Shown: positions 46,158 to 54,138 of the stretch, one piece after another | Position numbering within the stretch: the stretch's first letter is position 1 | Layout: each line of letters begins with the position of its first letter | From: Bradyrhizobium viridifuturi | Lineage (GTDB): Bacteria; Pseudomonadota; Alphaproteobacteria; Rhizobiales; Xanthobacteraceae | Length of the DNA stretch: 64,000 nucleotides | NCBI RefSeq assembly: GCF_001238275.1 | Contig: NZ_LGTB01000006.1 | Location: forward strand, 62,001-126,000 | Reading direction: 5' to 3' | The notes under the pieces: generated by a model | Database searches by the model: none | The model's input: the letters and a program-made list of their open reading frames with translations, nothing else | What the model was told of the DNA's origin: nothing | Program-made: the position numbers and the translations under genes

Positions 46158-47525
46158 TTAACGCACGATGAGATGATCGAGCGGAAGCCCGCAGCGGACC
46201 ATGGTCAGGCCCCCCTCGCGGAGCAGTCTCAATTTTCCGTCGAGTGCACGTACGCGTTCATGCATCCCGGTCAGGCCTCTGCCGAACGTCAGATCCGGCG
46301 GCAGACCAATTCCGTCGTCGGATATCTCGATCTGGATCTGATCGCCGTTGATGGTCGCCGCGACGCTCATCGTGCTCGCCTGCGCATGCCGAAGTACATT
46401 TGTCACGCCCTCCTGGATCACGCGATAGCTGGTTTGCGAGAGTAAGCCGTCGAGCTCATTCAAGCGATGGTCGATACGAGAGATCACATAGAGGTCGGGA
46501 GCCTGGGATTGAGCATCGCGCAGCAGCGCCTGCACGCTGGCGGTTAATCCCAGTTCCGCAACGTAGATCGGGCTCAGGCCCTCCAGCACGCGCCGATTCG
46601 CCTGTTGCAGGGCCTCCGCTGCGCTGAGTATGCCGTATACCGGGGAACCAGGTTCGGGGGGATCCTCTGCCTCGGGGTCGGACAGCGCCGTGGCGTTGGC
46701 GCGGATCGCGAACAGAAGCGGGCCCATCTCGTCATGCAGCTCCCGCGCCAGGTCTCGGCGCTCGTCGTCCTGCACCGCGACGAGTTTGCGCAGCAGGTCC
46801 CGATTGTCGCGGCTGAGGCGCTTTAGCGTCGCTGCAAGCTCATTGGCCTCCGCACAGCTCTTGCTAATCTCGGGCGGCCCGGCCAACGGAATCGCCGAAT
46901 CGTAGACGCCGCTTCGCATTCGGGTCAATCCGGCTCCGAGTTGCTCCAGCGGGCGAAGCGCCGTGCCTGCCGTAAGATAGGCGCTGAGTCCGGCAACTAG
47001 CATCAGCGCTATGCTCGAAGCGGCGAGGGCCAGGAAACCCACCCATTTTTCGAGGATCTCGGCTGAGAGGTCAGGTCTGAACACGATGTCACCGACATGC
47101 GTCGTTCGAATTGTGATCGGGTGGGTCGAGCCGAGCTCGGGAATCTGCAGCAGTGCGGTGAACCAGGCGGGAACGTTGCCATGATAAATGTACGAGCTGG
47201 TACGTTGCCCCTCGGTGCCCGGCGGCACAAACGCGATGGGGGCAGGCAACCGGAGCGCGCCTGCGAACGCGTCGAGCGTTTCGCGCGGATTGTTAGCGGC
47301 TGCTAGAGCAGCGTTCAGCGCATCAGCCACAAGCTGGGCGGAGCGCGCACCCTGGGTGTTCTCGTCCTTGAACTGCTCGGGTGAGAAAGTCTGCAAGGCG
47401 AGGCCCCCGAGCAGCAACGCGCCGACAGCCATTGCCGCCATGGGCAACAACAGTCGTGCGCGAAGGGAGAGGCGATTCCACAATCTGGACACTTCAGGCT
47501 CCGTTCGGCGATTCTTCTCTTTCAA
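46158..47525 (-). CDS. NarX/UhpB-type sensor histidine kinase
   Basis: 455 residues. TM1 (about 23-45), a periplasmic domain of about 115 residues, TM2 (about 162-183) and a HAMP-like region. The HisKA_3 dimerisation helix has phospho-acceptor His264 in ERRDLARELHDEMG, and the ATPase domain has the N-box helix YRVIQEGVTNVLRHAQAS and ISDDGIGLPP. All catalytic motifs look intact. Divergent from response regulator copy 2, 38 bases away, so the two probably form a pair. The periplasmic ligand is unknown. Confidence 0.88.
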   Translation of the reverse strand: MKEKNRRTEPEVSRLWNRLSLRARLLLPMAAMAVGALLLGGLALQTFSPEQFKDENTQGARSAQLVADALNAALAAANNPRETLDAFAGALRLPAPIAFVPPGTEGQRTSSYIYHGNVPAWFTALLQIPELGSTHPITIRTTHVGDIVFRPDLSAEILEKWVGFLALAASSIALMLVAGLSAYLTAGTALRPLEQLGAGLTRMRSGVYDSAIPLAGPPEISKSCAEANELAATLKRLSRDNRDLLRKLVAVQDDERRDLARELHDEMGPLLFAIRANATALSDPEAEDPPEPGSPVYGILSAAEALQQANRRVLEGLSPIYVAELGLTASVQALLRDAQSQAPDLYVISRIDHRLNELDGLLSQTSYRVIQEGVTNVLRHAQASTMSVAATINGDQIQIEISDDGIGLPPDLTFGRGLTGMHERVRALDGKLRLLREGGLTMVRCGLPLDHLIVR

Positions 47526-47563
47526 TTCCCGCGCGAAGTTCTATGTAGGCAGAGGAGGCAGCA

Positions 47564-48208
47564 ATGCAGGATACGGCCAAATTAGCCACAAGGGTATTGA
47601 TCGTCGACGACCATCCGGTGGTAGTGTCGGGCTGTCGCTCGCTGTTCGCTTCCGACAAGACGGTGAAGATCGACGACGCCGCCGATGCCAAGACCGGTCA
47701 CCGAGCCTTCATGCAGAAGCGACCGGACGTGACCGTCATCGATATCAAGCTTCCCGATGTGTCCGGGTTTGAGCTGCTGCGCAAAATCCGCAAGGTCGAT
47801 CCGGACGCCCGCATCATCATGTTCAGCATGAATGACGATCCCGCATTCGTGGTGCGGGCCGTGGAGATGGGCGCTCAGGGCTACCTCTCCAAGAGCGACG
47901 ATCCACGCATGTTCGTCAAGGCGGTGCGCAAGGTTGCGGCCGGCGAAAGGTTCATTTCGCCGCACCTCGCGGAGGCGATCGCCTTCGCCGGCGCCGCAAT
48001 CAAGGCCAACCCCGCCTCGCAGATGTCGGCGCGGGAGCTGGAAATCTTGCGCTTGCTCGGCCGCGGCGACAAGATTGTCGAGGTCGCATCGGTGCTTGGC
48101 ATTTCGTATAAGACCGTCGCCAACACGACCTCACTGCTCAAGCAGAAGCTTGGCGCGAAGAGCCACTCCGACCTGGTGCGGATCGCCGTCGAAATGGAGC
48201 TCGGCTGA
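47564..48208 (+). CDS. NarL/LuxR-family response regulator, copy 2
   Basis: 214 residues: an eight-residue N-terminal extension over copy 1, then the same receiver and LuxR domains. Phospho-acceptor Asp in VTVIDIKLPD, Lys in GYLSKSDDP, helix-turn-helix region ISYKTVANTTSLLKQKL. AGAGGAGG lies upstream of ATG 47564. It is divergent from the sensor kinase gene, the usual layout of a cognate pair. Differences from copy 1 cluster in the receiver alpha1/alpha4 faces and in the linker and first helix of the DNA-binding domain. Confidence 0.9.
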   Translation: MQDTAKLATRVLIVDDHPVVVSGCRSLFASDKTVKIDDAADAKTGHRAFMQKRPDVTVIDIKLPDVSGFELLRKIRKVDPDARIIMFSMNDDPAFVVRAVEMGAQGYLSKSDDPRMFVKAVRKVAAGERFISPHLAEAIAFAGAAIKANPASQMSARELEILRLLGRGDKIVEVASVLGISYKTVANTTSLLKQKLGAKSHSDLVRIAVEMELG

Positions 48209-48271
48209 CTTGCGCCCGACAATGGGAAAAACGGCAAGCGTACGTTCTTGACGGCTCTCTCACCAAAGAAA

Positions 48272-48299
48272 GAGGCCGCCGATCGGCGGCCTCCTTCTG
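48272..48299 (+). terminator. Terminator of response regulator copy 2
   Basis: GAGGCCGCC (48272-48280), loop GATC, GGCGGCCTC (48285-48293), then CTTCTG. A perfect nine-base stem about 60 bases after the stop codon at 48208. Confidence 0.65.
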
Positions 48300-48489
48300 T
48301 TGCCCCGGGGCGCAAACAGGTGGTCCACTTGTCGCCGCGCCAATAGCCGCGACGCTCCTGCTCGCGGAAGGCGAACCGCTCGTACGGCGCTCAGTGCCTG
48401 GCGGGAAAAATGTGCAATTCGCGCGGGAACTACTGGTCGCCGCGGCGATTAATGATCCGTGTTAAGGCACACAATCAACTTCCCAAAGG

Positions 48490-48530
48490 GCTCCGGCGCA
48501 GTTCCCCGGCTGCGCCGGAGCTAACTTTTT
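48490..48530 (+). terminator. Strong hairpin with U run
   Basis: GCTCCGGCGCAG (48490-48501), loop TTCCCCGG, CTGCGCCGGAGC (48510-48521): a perfect twelve-base stem, then TAAC and five T. Good rho-independent terminator form on the plus strand. No recognisable gene precedes it, so it may end a small RNA or an unrecognised short gene. Confidence 0.6.
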
Positions 48531-48663
48531 CGGCTCGTGGCGGCGCGCGCGCGGGTCTTAGCCGCGCGCCAATTGCCGTACCGGCCAAATTTGATGAACG
48601 ACTAAGTCGGCGGCATTGCCTCAGGCACCGCCCGGATCGAAGAAGCTAAGGCTTTGGTGCCGG

Positions 48664-48810
48664 CTAGCGCTGGGTCCGGAGCTGCTGTGTGGCCGGTATC
48701 GCGACGTTCTTTGCCGCCCTCGATTCCGCGAACAGGCTGGATGTCACGATCAGCGCAAGTGAGAACACCGCCACCACAGACATGCATGCGAACTGATCGC
48801 CAACGCCCAT
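48664..48810 (-). CDS. Small single-span membrane protein, 48 residues
   Basis: Starts ATG 48810 with GGAG eight bases upstream. Reads MGVGDQFACMSVVAVFSLAL, continues hydrophobic to LFAESRAAKN, then a polar tail. One membrane segment at about residues 9-27. The start choice rests on the ribosome site; an in-frame GTG lies three codons upstream. Function unknown; confidence is moderate because the gene is short. Confidence 0.4.
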   Translation of the reverse strand: MGVGDQFACMSVVAVFSLALIVTSSLFAESRAAKNVAIPATQQLRTQR

Positions 48811-48935
48811 CTCAGCCACTCCGTTTGCTCCGGTCGGTGAACGTGGCGACAACCAGTTCGTTCCTAAATATCGGGAATAATCGGCAATACTCGCGCTCGC
48901 TGCGCTACGAGCAATGAGGGGCCGGTAAGATATCA

Positions 48936-49325
48936 TTGGTGGGCCCGGCAGGCCTGATCCAATGTAGCGAAAACAAAGACTTATCGCGACTTGAGACGCT
49001 GGCAAGTTTCAATAAATGCCAATGTTTGTCTCAACCTCGTGTCTCAGGTGGTGGAGTTCGCAAGCTCGTCACCGTGCCGGTGCATGAGGTTCAGACCTAC
49101 ATCCTGAATGGTTGGCGGCTTGTGGATGAACCCCACTGTTCCGGTGCGAGAATGGTTCCGCCAGAGCACTTTATGGGAGACGATCCGCCTCCCGATCCTC
49201 CACAAATGCGAAGCCCCCCCATCCGGCAAGATGAGAGGGCAAATTCGCAAAAGAAGGCTGATGTTGAGCAGCAGCAAGCTAGTAAAAAAAGCGGCCTGCT
49301 GCAAGCGGGGAATGCCCGACAATGA
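48936..49325 (+). CDS. Hypothetical protein at the left end of the phage-like region
   Basis: Up to 129 residues; the start is uncertain because the first 40 residues look poorly coding and a downstream GTG near 49073 could be used. The best part is VPVHEVQTYILNGWRLVDEP and the charged Gln/Lys tail. Its stop overlaps the next ATG (ATGA at 49322), which supports both being real and coupled. No known domain recognised. Confidence 0.45.
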   Translation: MVGPAGLIQCSENKDLSRLETLASFNKCQCLSQPRVSGGGVRKLVTVPVHEVQTYILNGWRLVDEPHCSGARMVPPEHFMGDDPPPDPPQMRSPPIRQDERANSQKKADVEQQQASKKSGLLQAGNARQ

Positions 49326-49735
49326 GAGCTTCCCACAATCGATCGCTGCGCGCGCGGGTTTCTCTGCGGACTGCTTGGAACGCCGCCAGTAGCATTGAGC
49401 GCCGCCGCTTTGTTGCCGAGCTGCTGGTGGAGCTTTTGCCAGGAGCGGCGGCGGCGCTGCGACCGCCAGCGCCCGTCAGATCGCGTCCAGCCGACGATGC
49501 AACGTTGAGCGAATTTCTTTGTCGCTGCATCGTCAAGAGTCCTGGGGACCGCGTTCAGTCCTCGGTGTTGTACGATGCCTACCGGCGCATGAGCTTGTCT
49601 CGCGATCGAGAGCCGATATCTCACAAGGCTTTTTCAACTTGGCTGAGCGAGCGGGGTTTTGCTAAGCGACAAAGCAGCGTGATCTGGTTCCTCGGCATCA
49701 AGCTCATCGCGGCGGCGGATTGTGCCCCATGTTAG
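49322..49735 (+). CDS. Phage-like protein, winged-helix primase C-terminal type
   Basis: 137 residues. The second half (EFLCRCIVKSPGDRVQSSVL, YDAYRRMSLS, ISHKAFSTWLSERGFAKRQS) has the pattern of the winged-helix domain at the end of phage and plasmid primase/helicase proteins, which normally follows an AAA domain; no such domain is present. It overlaps the preceding and following genes (ATGA, and ATG seven bases before its stop). Likely a DNA-binding protein of the replication or control module. Confidence 0.55.
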   Translation: MRASHNRSLRARVSLRTAWNAASSIERRRFVAELLVELLPGAAAALRPPAPVRSRPADDATLSEFLCRCIVKSPGDRVQSSVLYDAYRRMSLSRDREPISHKAFSTWLSERGFAKRQSSVIWFLGIKLIAAADCAPC

Positions 49736-51030
49736 ACAACAGTCCTCGCACCCAATTACGGATACTGCGCCAAGCTCGATCCAGACACCTTCGCGAAGCC
49801 ACGAATGCGCTTGACGCGCGCCAAGCAAGCTTGGCGCGGCTAGCGACGATCGATGCCGAGATCGAGAGCTACGAACTGGACGAGCGGTCTCGAAATCGTC
49901 GCCGGCGTATTGCCAACAAGAAGTTGGCCAACTCGATCTATCGAGATGGCGCGCCTCGTGACGAGCCCGCTCACGGTGAAATCATTCGGCGCTATGCATG
50001 GAGCCAGAAGCCGCGCAACGCGCCGCTGCGGCGCGGATCGCGGTCGCTTGTGGCGCTGCTCCGGCTCTGCGAGCTCGAGCGGTTGTGGAGCGTTCGCTAC
50101 GGAGGCACCCTTCCGAACGACGACGCGGGCGCGGATGACCTCTGGATCGCCGCTCAGCTGATCAGCAGACGGCAAGGCGATATCCCGACAAAGGTTGTCG
50201 CCTGGGCACGAGTCTGGGCGCCGTGGTGCTCAGCCGGCGAAGCCGCCGCGCTTGCCGCGCACGTCGTGAGCCATCCCTACAAGTTCACCGCCGACGTACT
50301 CGCGGAGAAGGTCGGGTTGATCTACGCCGAGCGTCAGGCGCTCGGTATCAAGACCATCGGCTCGACGGACGTAAACTCGGCCGACCGCGAGCGCCTTCGC
50401 AGGCAGCGGTCCAGAGCCAATGAGCAACGGAAGCGCCGCGCCGACGGCGCAGTGCCGCGCGATCTGTACGAAGAAAACTCCAATGAGAGCCTGCGTCCGT
50501 GGGAAGACGACGGCGTCAGTCGCGCCACCTGGTACCGCCGACGCCGGGCGGCGAGGGTTGACGAGGGTTTTCGAGGGTTTACCGAGGGTCAAAAGGGCGG
50601 CGACGAGGGTTTTGCGACGGTTTCTGGCGTCGATGGGAGCTTGCAGAGTCCCAATGGGAGCTTGAACGCCGAATCGGGTGGCGAACGCGCGGGAAAACGA
50701 GCATGCGAGATGCTTGAGATAAGTGAGCGGTCAGCAGGCTTCGAAGAAGCCGGGGCGTGGCGGACACCAGTCTCAAGCGGTGGTTTGGCTGCGGTCGTTC
50801 CGGGCATGGCATTCGCTCTGGGTGACCCTATCGCGCTGCCATGTCCTCACTCCCTACGCCAAACCACCGCGCCGGTGCCGGTGGAATCGCGCGGCATAAG
50901 CGTTCCTCAAAAAATCGCACCGAATGGGCGGCCAGGTTTGAGCAGGCTATCGAGTGAAGGACGCGCTTTGCCCGACGGCGAGGTCAGAGGATGGAGCAAC
51001 TGCTCTGTCTCTGCGGCGATTTTTTTGTAG
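49729..51030 (+). CDS. Phage-like HTH protein, probable replication/regulatory
   Basis: 433 residues from ATG 49729, which overlaps the previous stop by seven bases. A basic N-terminal half (many Arg; RRRRIANKKL) is followed by a globular segment (about 100-210) and a basic linker. A GVSRATWYRRRRAARV motif (about 262-277) reads as a recombinase-like helix-turn-helix, and a long low-complexity tail follows. I recognise the layout from alphaproteobacterial prophages but not a named family. The last 120 residues are poorly conserved in character. Confidence 0.55.
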   Translation: MLDNSPRTQLRILRQARSRHLREATNALDARQASLARLATIDAEIESYELDERSRNRRRRIANKKLANSIYRDGAPRDEPAHGEIIRRYAWSQKPRNAPLRRGSRSLVALLRLCELERLWSVRYGGTLPNDDAGADDLWIAAQLISRRQGDIPTKVVAWARVWAPWCSAGEAAALAAHVVSHPYKFTADVLAEKVGLIYAERQALGIKTIGSTDVNSADRERLRRQRSRANEQRKRRADGAVPRDLYEENSNESLRPWEDDGVSRATWYRRRRAARVDEGFRGFTEGQKGGDEGFATVSGVDGSLQSPNGSLNAESGGERAGKRACEMLEISERSAGFEEAGAWRTPVSSGGLAAVVPGMAFALGDPIALPCPHSLRQTTAPVPVESRGISVPQKIAPNGRPGLSRLSSEGRALPDGEVRGWSNCSVSAAIFL

Positions 51031-51321
51031 CTCGACGACGGTCTGCAGCTTTTTGTAGTGATGATTGCGGTCAACTCGCTAGGGAGCGCGCATCGTGACG
51101 GTCGTGGATGACGGGCTGCTGTGGCTTTCTCCGGCACATCGAGTTCAGCGCCGAAAAAGATGTAAGGAATAGGACCGGAATGAGAAGATGTACCGACCTG
51201 TTACAGCAGCTTTTTAGGAATGTTCGATCGGAGCGGCATCGCTAACCGCTCTTCGACCTCGGGGCCTCGCAATCCGGGGATGTCCAGCAAATCGAGAGGA
51301 CGATTATGTTGGAGCGAATGA

Positions 51322-51570
51322 ATGAAACCGCTGCAGGATGCGTTCTCGCCAGAGGTGATGGCGGAGTTGGCAAGACCTGTGCAGACCTTCGATCCGCGCG
51401 CGTCAGAAGTGGCCGATGGCATGCAAGCGAAATGGTATCGGGCCTACTTTTTACGGGGTCCTTCCTGGGCTCGAACTGTATGCGGAGCCGCAGAGCGTGT
51501 GAGTTCGCTAGCAAGGCATGATTCGAAAAAGGGTGAACATGGTGCGTACGGTGAACAAGTGAACAGGTGA
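51322..51570 (+). CDS. Small phage-like protein, 82 residues
   Basis: ATG 51322 with GGAG seven bases upstream decides the start. Reads MKPLQDAFSPEVMAELARPV, then FLRGPSWARTVCGAAERV and a polar end. The last codons run into a GTGAAC octamer array, and the next gene starts inside that array. No known domain. Confidence 0.5.
   Translation: MKPLQDAFSPEVMAELARPVQTFDPRASEVADGMQAKWYRAYFLRGPSWARTVCGAAERVSSLARHDSKKGEHGAYGEQVNR
51454..51506 (+). repeat. Imperfect direct repeat, copy A (copy B at 54139-54190)
   Basis: CGGGGTCCTTCCT (13 identical bases), a diverged middle, then TGCGGAGC, GCAGAGCG and a TTC-ended stretch recur at 54139-54190 in the same orientation. Copy A lies in the coding sequence of the 82-residue gene; copy B lies just after a small gene. 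Probably an old duplication inside the phage-like region. Confidence 0.45.
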
Positions 51571-51580
51571 ACTGGTGAAC
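51533..51580 (+). repeat. GTGAAC short tandem array
   Basis: GTGAAC occurs at 51533, 51551, 51559, 51567 and 51575. The last four are exactly eight bases apart (GTGAACAA, GTGAACAG, GTGAACTG, GTGAACGG). The array bridges the end of one gene (stop at 51570) and the GTG start of the next (51575). Confidence 0.7.
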
Positions 51581-52288
51581 GGCAGGACTATCTGCAGCAA
51601 GGCCGAGTATGCAAGACGCAAGGGGCGCGCCCGCTCGTCTGTTGCGAAGTGGATCAGTCTCGGCAAGATCAGCAGGGCTGCCCTAGTGGACGACGGCGAC
51701 GGTGAGAAGATCTGGATCGAGCGGGCGGACGCGGATCTGCTGGGATCGCTCGATCCGTCGCAGCAGGTGAGCCAGCTATTGCCGATCCTGCCAACGCCGG
51801 CAGACCGCACCACGACGACCGGCGGCGGCGTGCCGAGCGTCAGCGCCGAGCTTCCGCCCAGGTCAAAGCGAATTACTGCGCCGGTTGGCAACGAGGCTCA
51901 GTCTGATCGCGAACGCGACCTGGCGCGGCGCGCCAAGGCGGATGCCGATCGCGCCGAGTTCGACGCTGAGGCTGCGCGGCGCAAGCTGTCGGTCGATGAA
52001 GGGCGGTGGGTCGATGCCGCGGAGGTCTCGCGAGTTTACACCCGCGAGCTCGCGACGCTCCTGGCCGATATCGAGGCGTTCCACGGATCGACATTGGCGC
52101 GCGGCATCGCCAACGAGTTTGGGCTCGAGTTCACAGCGGTTGCCGCATTTGTTCGGCAGCGGTGGCGCGAATTCCGGGGTGTCGTCAGCGAAGACGCGAG
52201 AGCTCGACGCCTCGAGGTTGAAAATGAAGGGGCAGAGCCGCAACCCCACGAATACCAATTTGCTAAGGAGATCGTCGATGATGACTGA
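51575..52288 (+). CDS. Terminase small subunit-like protein (Nu1 type)
   Basis: 237 residues from GTG 51575. N-terminal MerR/Nu1-like helix-turn-helix (ICSKAEYARRKGRARSSVAK, about 6-25), an Ala/Arg/Glu-rich helix (about 112-150; DLARRAKADADRAEFDAEAA), then a helical domain with VYTRELATLLADIEAFHGST. This resembles the DNA-recognition subunit of phage packaging terminases in alphaproteobacterial prophages. No terminase large subunit follows, which is abnormal for a working packaging module. The GTG start is chosen because no earlier ATG fits. Confidence 0.6.
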   Translation: MNGRTICSKAEYARRKGRARSSVAKWISLGKISRAALVDDGDGEKIWIERADADLLGSLDPSQQVSQLLPILPTPADRTTTTGGGVPSVSAELPPRSKRITAPVGNEAQSDRERDLARRAKADADRAEFDAEAARRKLSVDEGRWVDAAEVSRVYTRELATLLADIEAFHGSTLARGIANEFGLEFTAVAAFVRQRWREFRGVVSEDARARRLEVENEGAEPQPHEYQFAKEIVDDD

Positions 52289-52703
52289 AAGCGCGCTCTT
52301 GGCGTTTGCAGAGGTTGTGGCGAAGTTCAAGAACATTACTGCGCGGATGAAGAAGCTTGGCGTGATCGGCTCCGATGCGTTCCAGCGTGAATTTTCCGAG
52401 GGCTTACGCGAAGGCCAGGACGCTGGTCAGGCCCGCGCCGAGGCAACCTCCGAAGAGAACGATCACCTGCAGGTGGTCAAAGTCCTGCAAACGGCCAGCC
52501 GTTTCCTCGACCTGGCAATCGCCGATATGGAGGCGGGGAAATTCGTGCCGCCGAAATGGCAGGCCGAGTTCGCTGATAAGCACGGGCAGGATTGGCAGGG
52601 ATTCGTTGCGGATCTTCGGCGCGACTGGCGCGCCTTCGAGGATGCGCGGCAGCGCTACGTGCAGAGTGAAGGCGACGAAGCAGCAGCGGCGACGCTGCAC
52701 TGA
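52278..52703 (+). CDS. Phage-like hypothetical protein, 141 residues
   Basis: Start ATG 52278 is set by AAGGAG seven bases upstream and overlaps the previous stop by eleven bases, so the two genes are coupled. Mostly helical: ALLAFAEVVAKFKNITARMK, SRFLDLAIADMEAGKF, then ADKHGQDWQGFVADLRRDWR. No known domain. The frame is open for 393 bases upstream but that part is a shadow of the preceding gene. Confidence 0.6.
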   Translation: MMTESALLAFAEVVAKFKNITARMKKLGVIGSDAFQREFSEGLREGQDAGQARAEATSEENDHLQVVKVLQTASRFLDLAIADMEAGKFVPPKWQAEFADKHGQDWQGFVADLRRDWRAFEDARQRYVQSEGDEAAAATLH

Positions 52704-52724
52704 AGGGGAACGGGAAAAGCTCCC

Positions 52725-53204
52725 ATGGTGATGCGCGCCGCTGCTGGACCTGGTAAGGCGATGCCATGCCGCGAGGACCTCGAGCAGCAACTGCTCATGA
52801 GCGGCTGGCCGATCGCGCACGAATACGTCGCGCTGGTCAGGCGTGTGACGGAGAGCCCAAGGCGCACCGTCGGGGCAGCGTTCGGTTTGACGAAAAGTCG
52901 CGGCGGGGAGCCGCCGTCCAGAGCCGCCGCACGCCGTGAGCGCGACACCGCGATCCTCGAGCTCGTGAACGCGCTTGGACACGCCGCGAGCGGTTCCTAT
53001 GAGCTCGCTGTGAAGGTTCGGGATGTGCACGTGGCGCTGCGGCGGTACGAGGCGGCCGGCTATCGGCACGACCTTCGCAGCAAGGGGCCGAATCTCAGTG
53101 ATCGCGTGCGATGCGCAATGTTCGCCGTCGTGAACTCGGGAGCACCGATGCCGGGGCCCCGCCAGCTTTACAAAATCATGGCTAAGACGCTGGAGAAGCG
53201 ATGA
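52725..53204 (+). CDS. Phage-like hypothetical protein, 159 residues
   Basis: Three possible starts (52725, 52731, 52761); the last, beginning MPCREDLEQQLLMSGWPIAH, fits the protein-like part best. Helical and Arg-rich (RRERDTAILELVNALGHA, VRDVHVALRRYEAAGYRH). The stop is followed after four bases by a perfect 14-bp inverted repeat. Function unknown. Confidence 0.55.
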   Translation: MVMRAAAGPGKAMPCREDLEQQLLMSGWPIAHEYVALVRRVTESPRRTVGAAFGLTKSRGGEPPSRAAARRERDTAILELVNALGHAASGSYELAVKVRDVHVALRRYEAAGYRHDLRSKGPNLSDRVRCAMFAVVNSGAPMPGPRQLYKIMAKTLEKR

Positions 53205-53208
53205 AAAG

Positions 53209-53242
53209 CTGTGCACTTCAAACGAGATTTTGAAGTGCACAG
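53209..53242. promoter_or_regulatory. Perfect 14-bp inverted repeat
   Basis: CTGTGCACTTCAAA (53209-53222), loop CGAGAT, TTTGAAGTGCACAG (53229-53242). It would form a very stable hairpin or a long dyad operator. There is no U tract on either side, so it is not a standard terminator. The core GTGCAC is itself palindromic. Confidence 0.65.
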
Positions 53243-53379
53243 GTCCAGATGTAGATCATCCGAAGTCATTTCCACGGGCCTCCTTTCACCGAGGGGATGA
53301 TCAGGAAACTGGGCGCTGGCGGGCTGATCACCGCCAGCGCCGCCCCCTCCGCACACGGAGACGAACCTTGTTTCGAACA

Positions 53380-53589
53380 ATGCCGATGCCAGGTTGCGTG
53401 ATCGTCGAGGTCAGGTCGACGCACATCGAACTGTCTCCGCGCGCCAGCATGGCGCTCGCCGAGAAACTATTGCGCAGCGGCGCCAAAGCGATGGTGTTGG
53501 AGGAAATGCTGGGCGAGGCCGCGGTTGCGCCGGCGCCGGCGTCGCGTCGAGGGCCTGCTGTTACTACGCGAAAGGCTGGCAAGAAATGA
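53380..53589 (+). CDS. Small phage-like hypothetical protein, 69 residues
   Basis: ATG 53380 gives MPMPGCVIVEVRSTHIELSP, RASMALAEKLLRSGAKAMVL and a basic Ala-rich tail. The frame is open upstream to 53230 but that part is not protein-like. The stop overlaps the next start (ATGA at 53586). One strand/helix unit; function unknown. Confidence 0.5.
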   Translation: MPMPGCVIVEVRSTHIELSPRASMALAEKLLRSGAKAMVLEEMLGEAAVAPAPASRRGPAVTTRKAGKK

Positions 53590-53936
53590 AAAACCCTCTC
53601 CCAACTGCCTTTTCATACTTGGCCCGCACTCGTCGGCGGTCAGCCCAGCCCAGTCAGTCGAAGACGAGCGGCGCCTCCGGCTACATGAAGCGCGCGGCAC
53701 AACCTGCGGCCAAGACGAAGAAGGAGACGCGCGCGGAGAAGCGGAAGTTGATCGAGGCCATCAGCGGCAGAAGCGCATTTGCTCACCTGGCGCATTCCAC
53801 GGCTGGGGACGGCCGTGCAACCGCCTCGGCAATTCTCGCCGCCGGTGAGCTTGCTCGCGCTGGCGGTCCGAAGCTGCCCAAGCCGACCGGGCTGGCTGCG
53901 CAAATCCTCGCCGCCGGCGCGAAAGCGCGATCCTGA
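53586..53936 (+). CDS. Phage-like basic protein, 116 residues
   Basis: ATG 53586 overlaps the previous stop (ATGA). Basic, Ala-rich: KRAAQPAAKTKKETRAEKRK, then AGELARAGGPKLPKPTGLAA and ILAAGAKAR at the end. Such A-x-x-I-L-A-A-G tails occur in head or scaffold-associated proteins of alphaproteobacterial prophages, but I cannot assign this gene. Coupled with its upstream neighbour. Confidence 0.5.
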   Translation: MKNPLPTAFSYLARTRRRSAQPSQSKTSGASGYMKRAAQPAAKTKKETRAEKRKLIEAISGRSAFAHLAHSTAGDGRATASAILAAGELARAGGPKLPKPTGLAAQILAAGAKARS

Positions 53937-53945
53937 GAAAAGCCG

Positions 53946-54134
53946 ATGGGCGACGCGATCGATCAAGGCATGACCGACGCCGAGACCCGCGAGCTTCGCA
54001 GGCAGCGAGCGCATAGGCAACTGGATTTCATTTCGCCTGGCGCGCCACATGGCAGAGATCCAGCTGAGCAGCTTTGTCGACGTTGTCAAACTCCGCGCCG
54101 CTGCATCATGACGGGGTGTTCCGATGCCGCATAG
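53946..54134 (+). CDS. Small Cys-containing protein, 62 residues
   Basis: ATG 53946, ten bases after the previous stop. An N-terminal charged helix (DAETRELRRQRAHRQLDF) is followed by LCRRCQTPRRCIMTGC, four cysteines in a C-x2-C-x5-C-x4-C pattern that could bind zinc. Short and unrecognised; kept because of tight spacing and the Cys pattern. Confidence 0.4.
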   Translation: MGDAIDQGMTDAETRELRRQRAHRQLDFISPGAPHGRDPAEQLCRRCQTPRRCIMTGCSDAA

Positions 54135-54138
54135 ACTG

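Larger units (their letters stand above)
48209..48663. other. Intergenic stretch with two hairpins
   Basis: About 455 bases. Contains a terminator after response regulator copy 2 (48272-48293), a strong second hairpin with a U run (48490-48530), and two GGGAAAAA-type motif copies (48224, 48402). I see no supportable gene; the frame 48410-48649 reads through the second hairpin and is unlikely to be coding. Confidence 0.5.

Noticed and set aside
48410..48649. 79-codon plus-strand frame
   Set aside because: Runs straight through a 12-bp terminator-like stem and is Arg/Pro/Ser-rich throughout.
51111..51165. Possible very short peptide gene
   Set aside because: Fewer than 30 codons, weak start and no conserved neighbour; cannot be told from chance.
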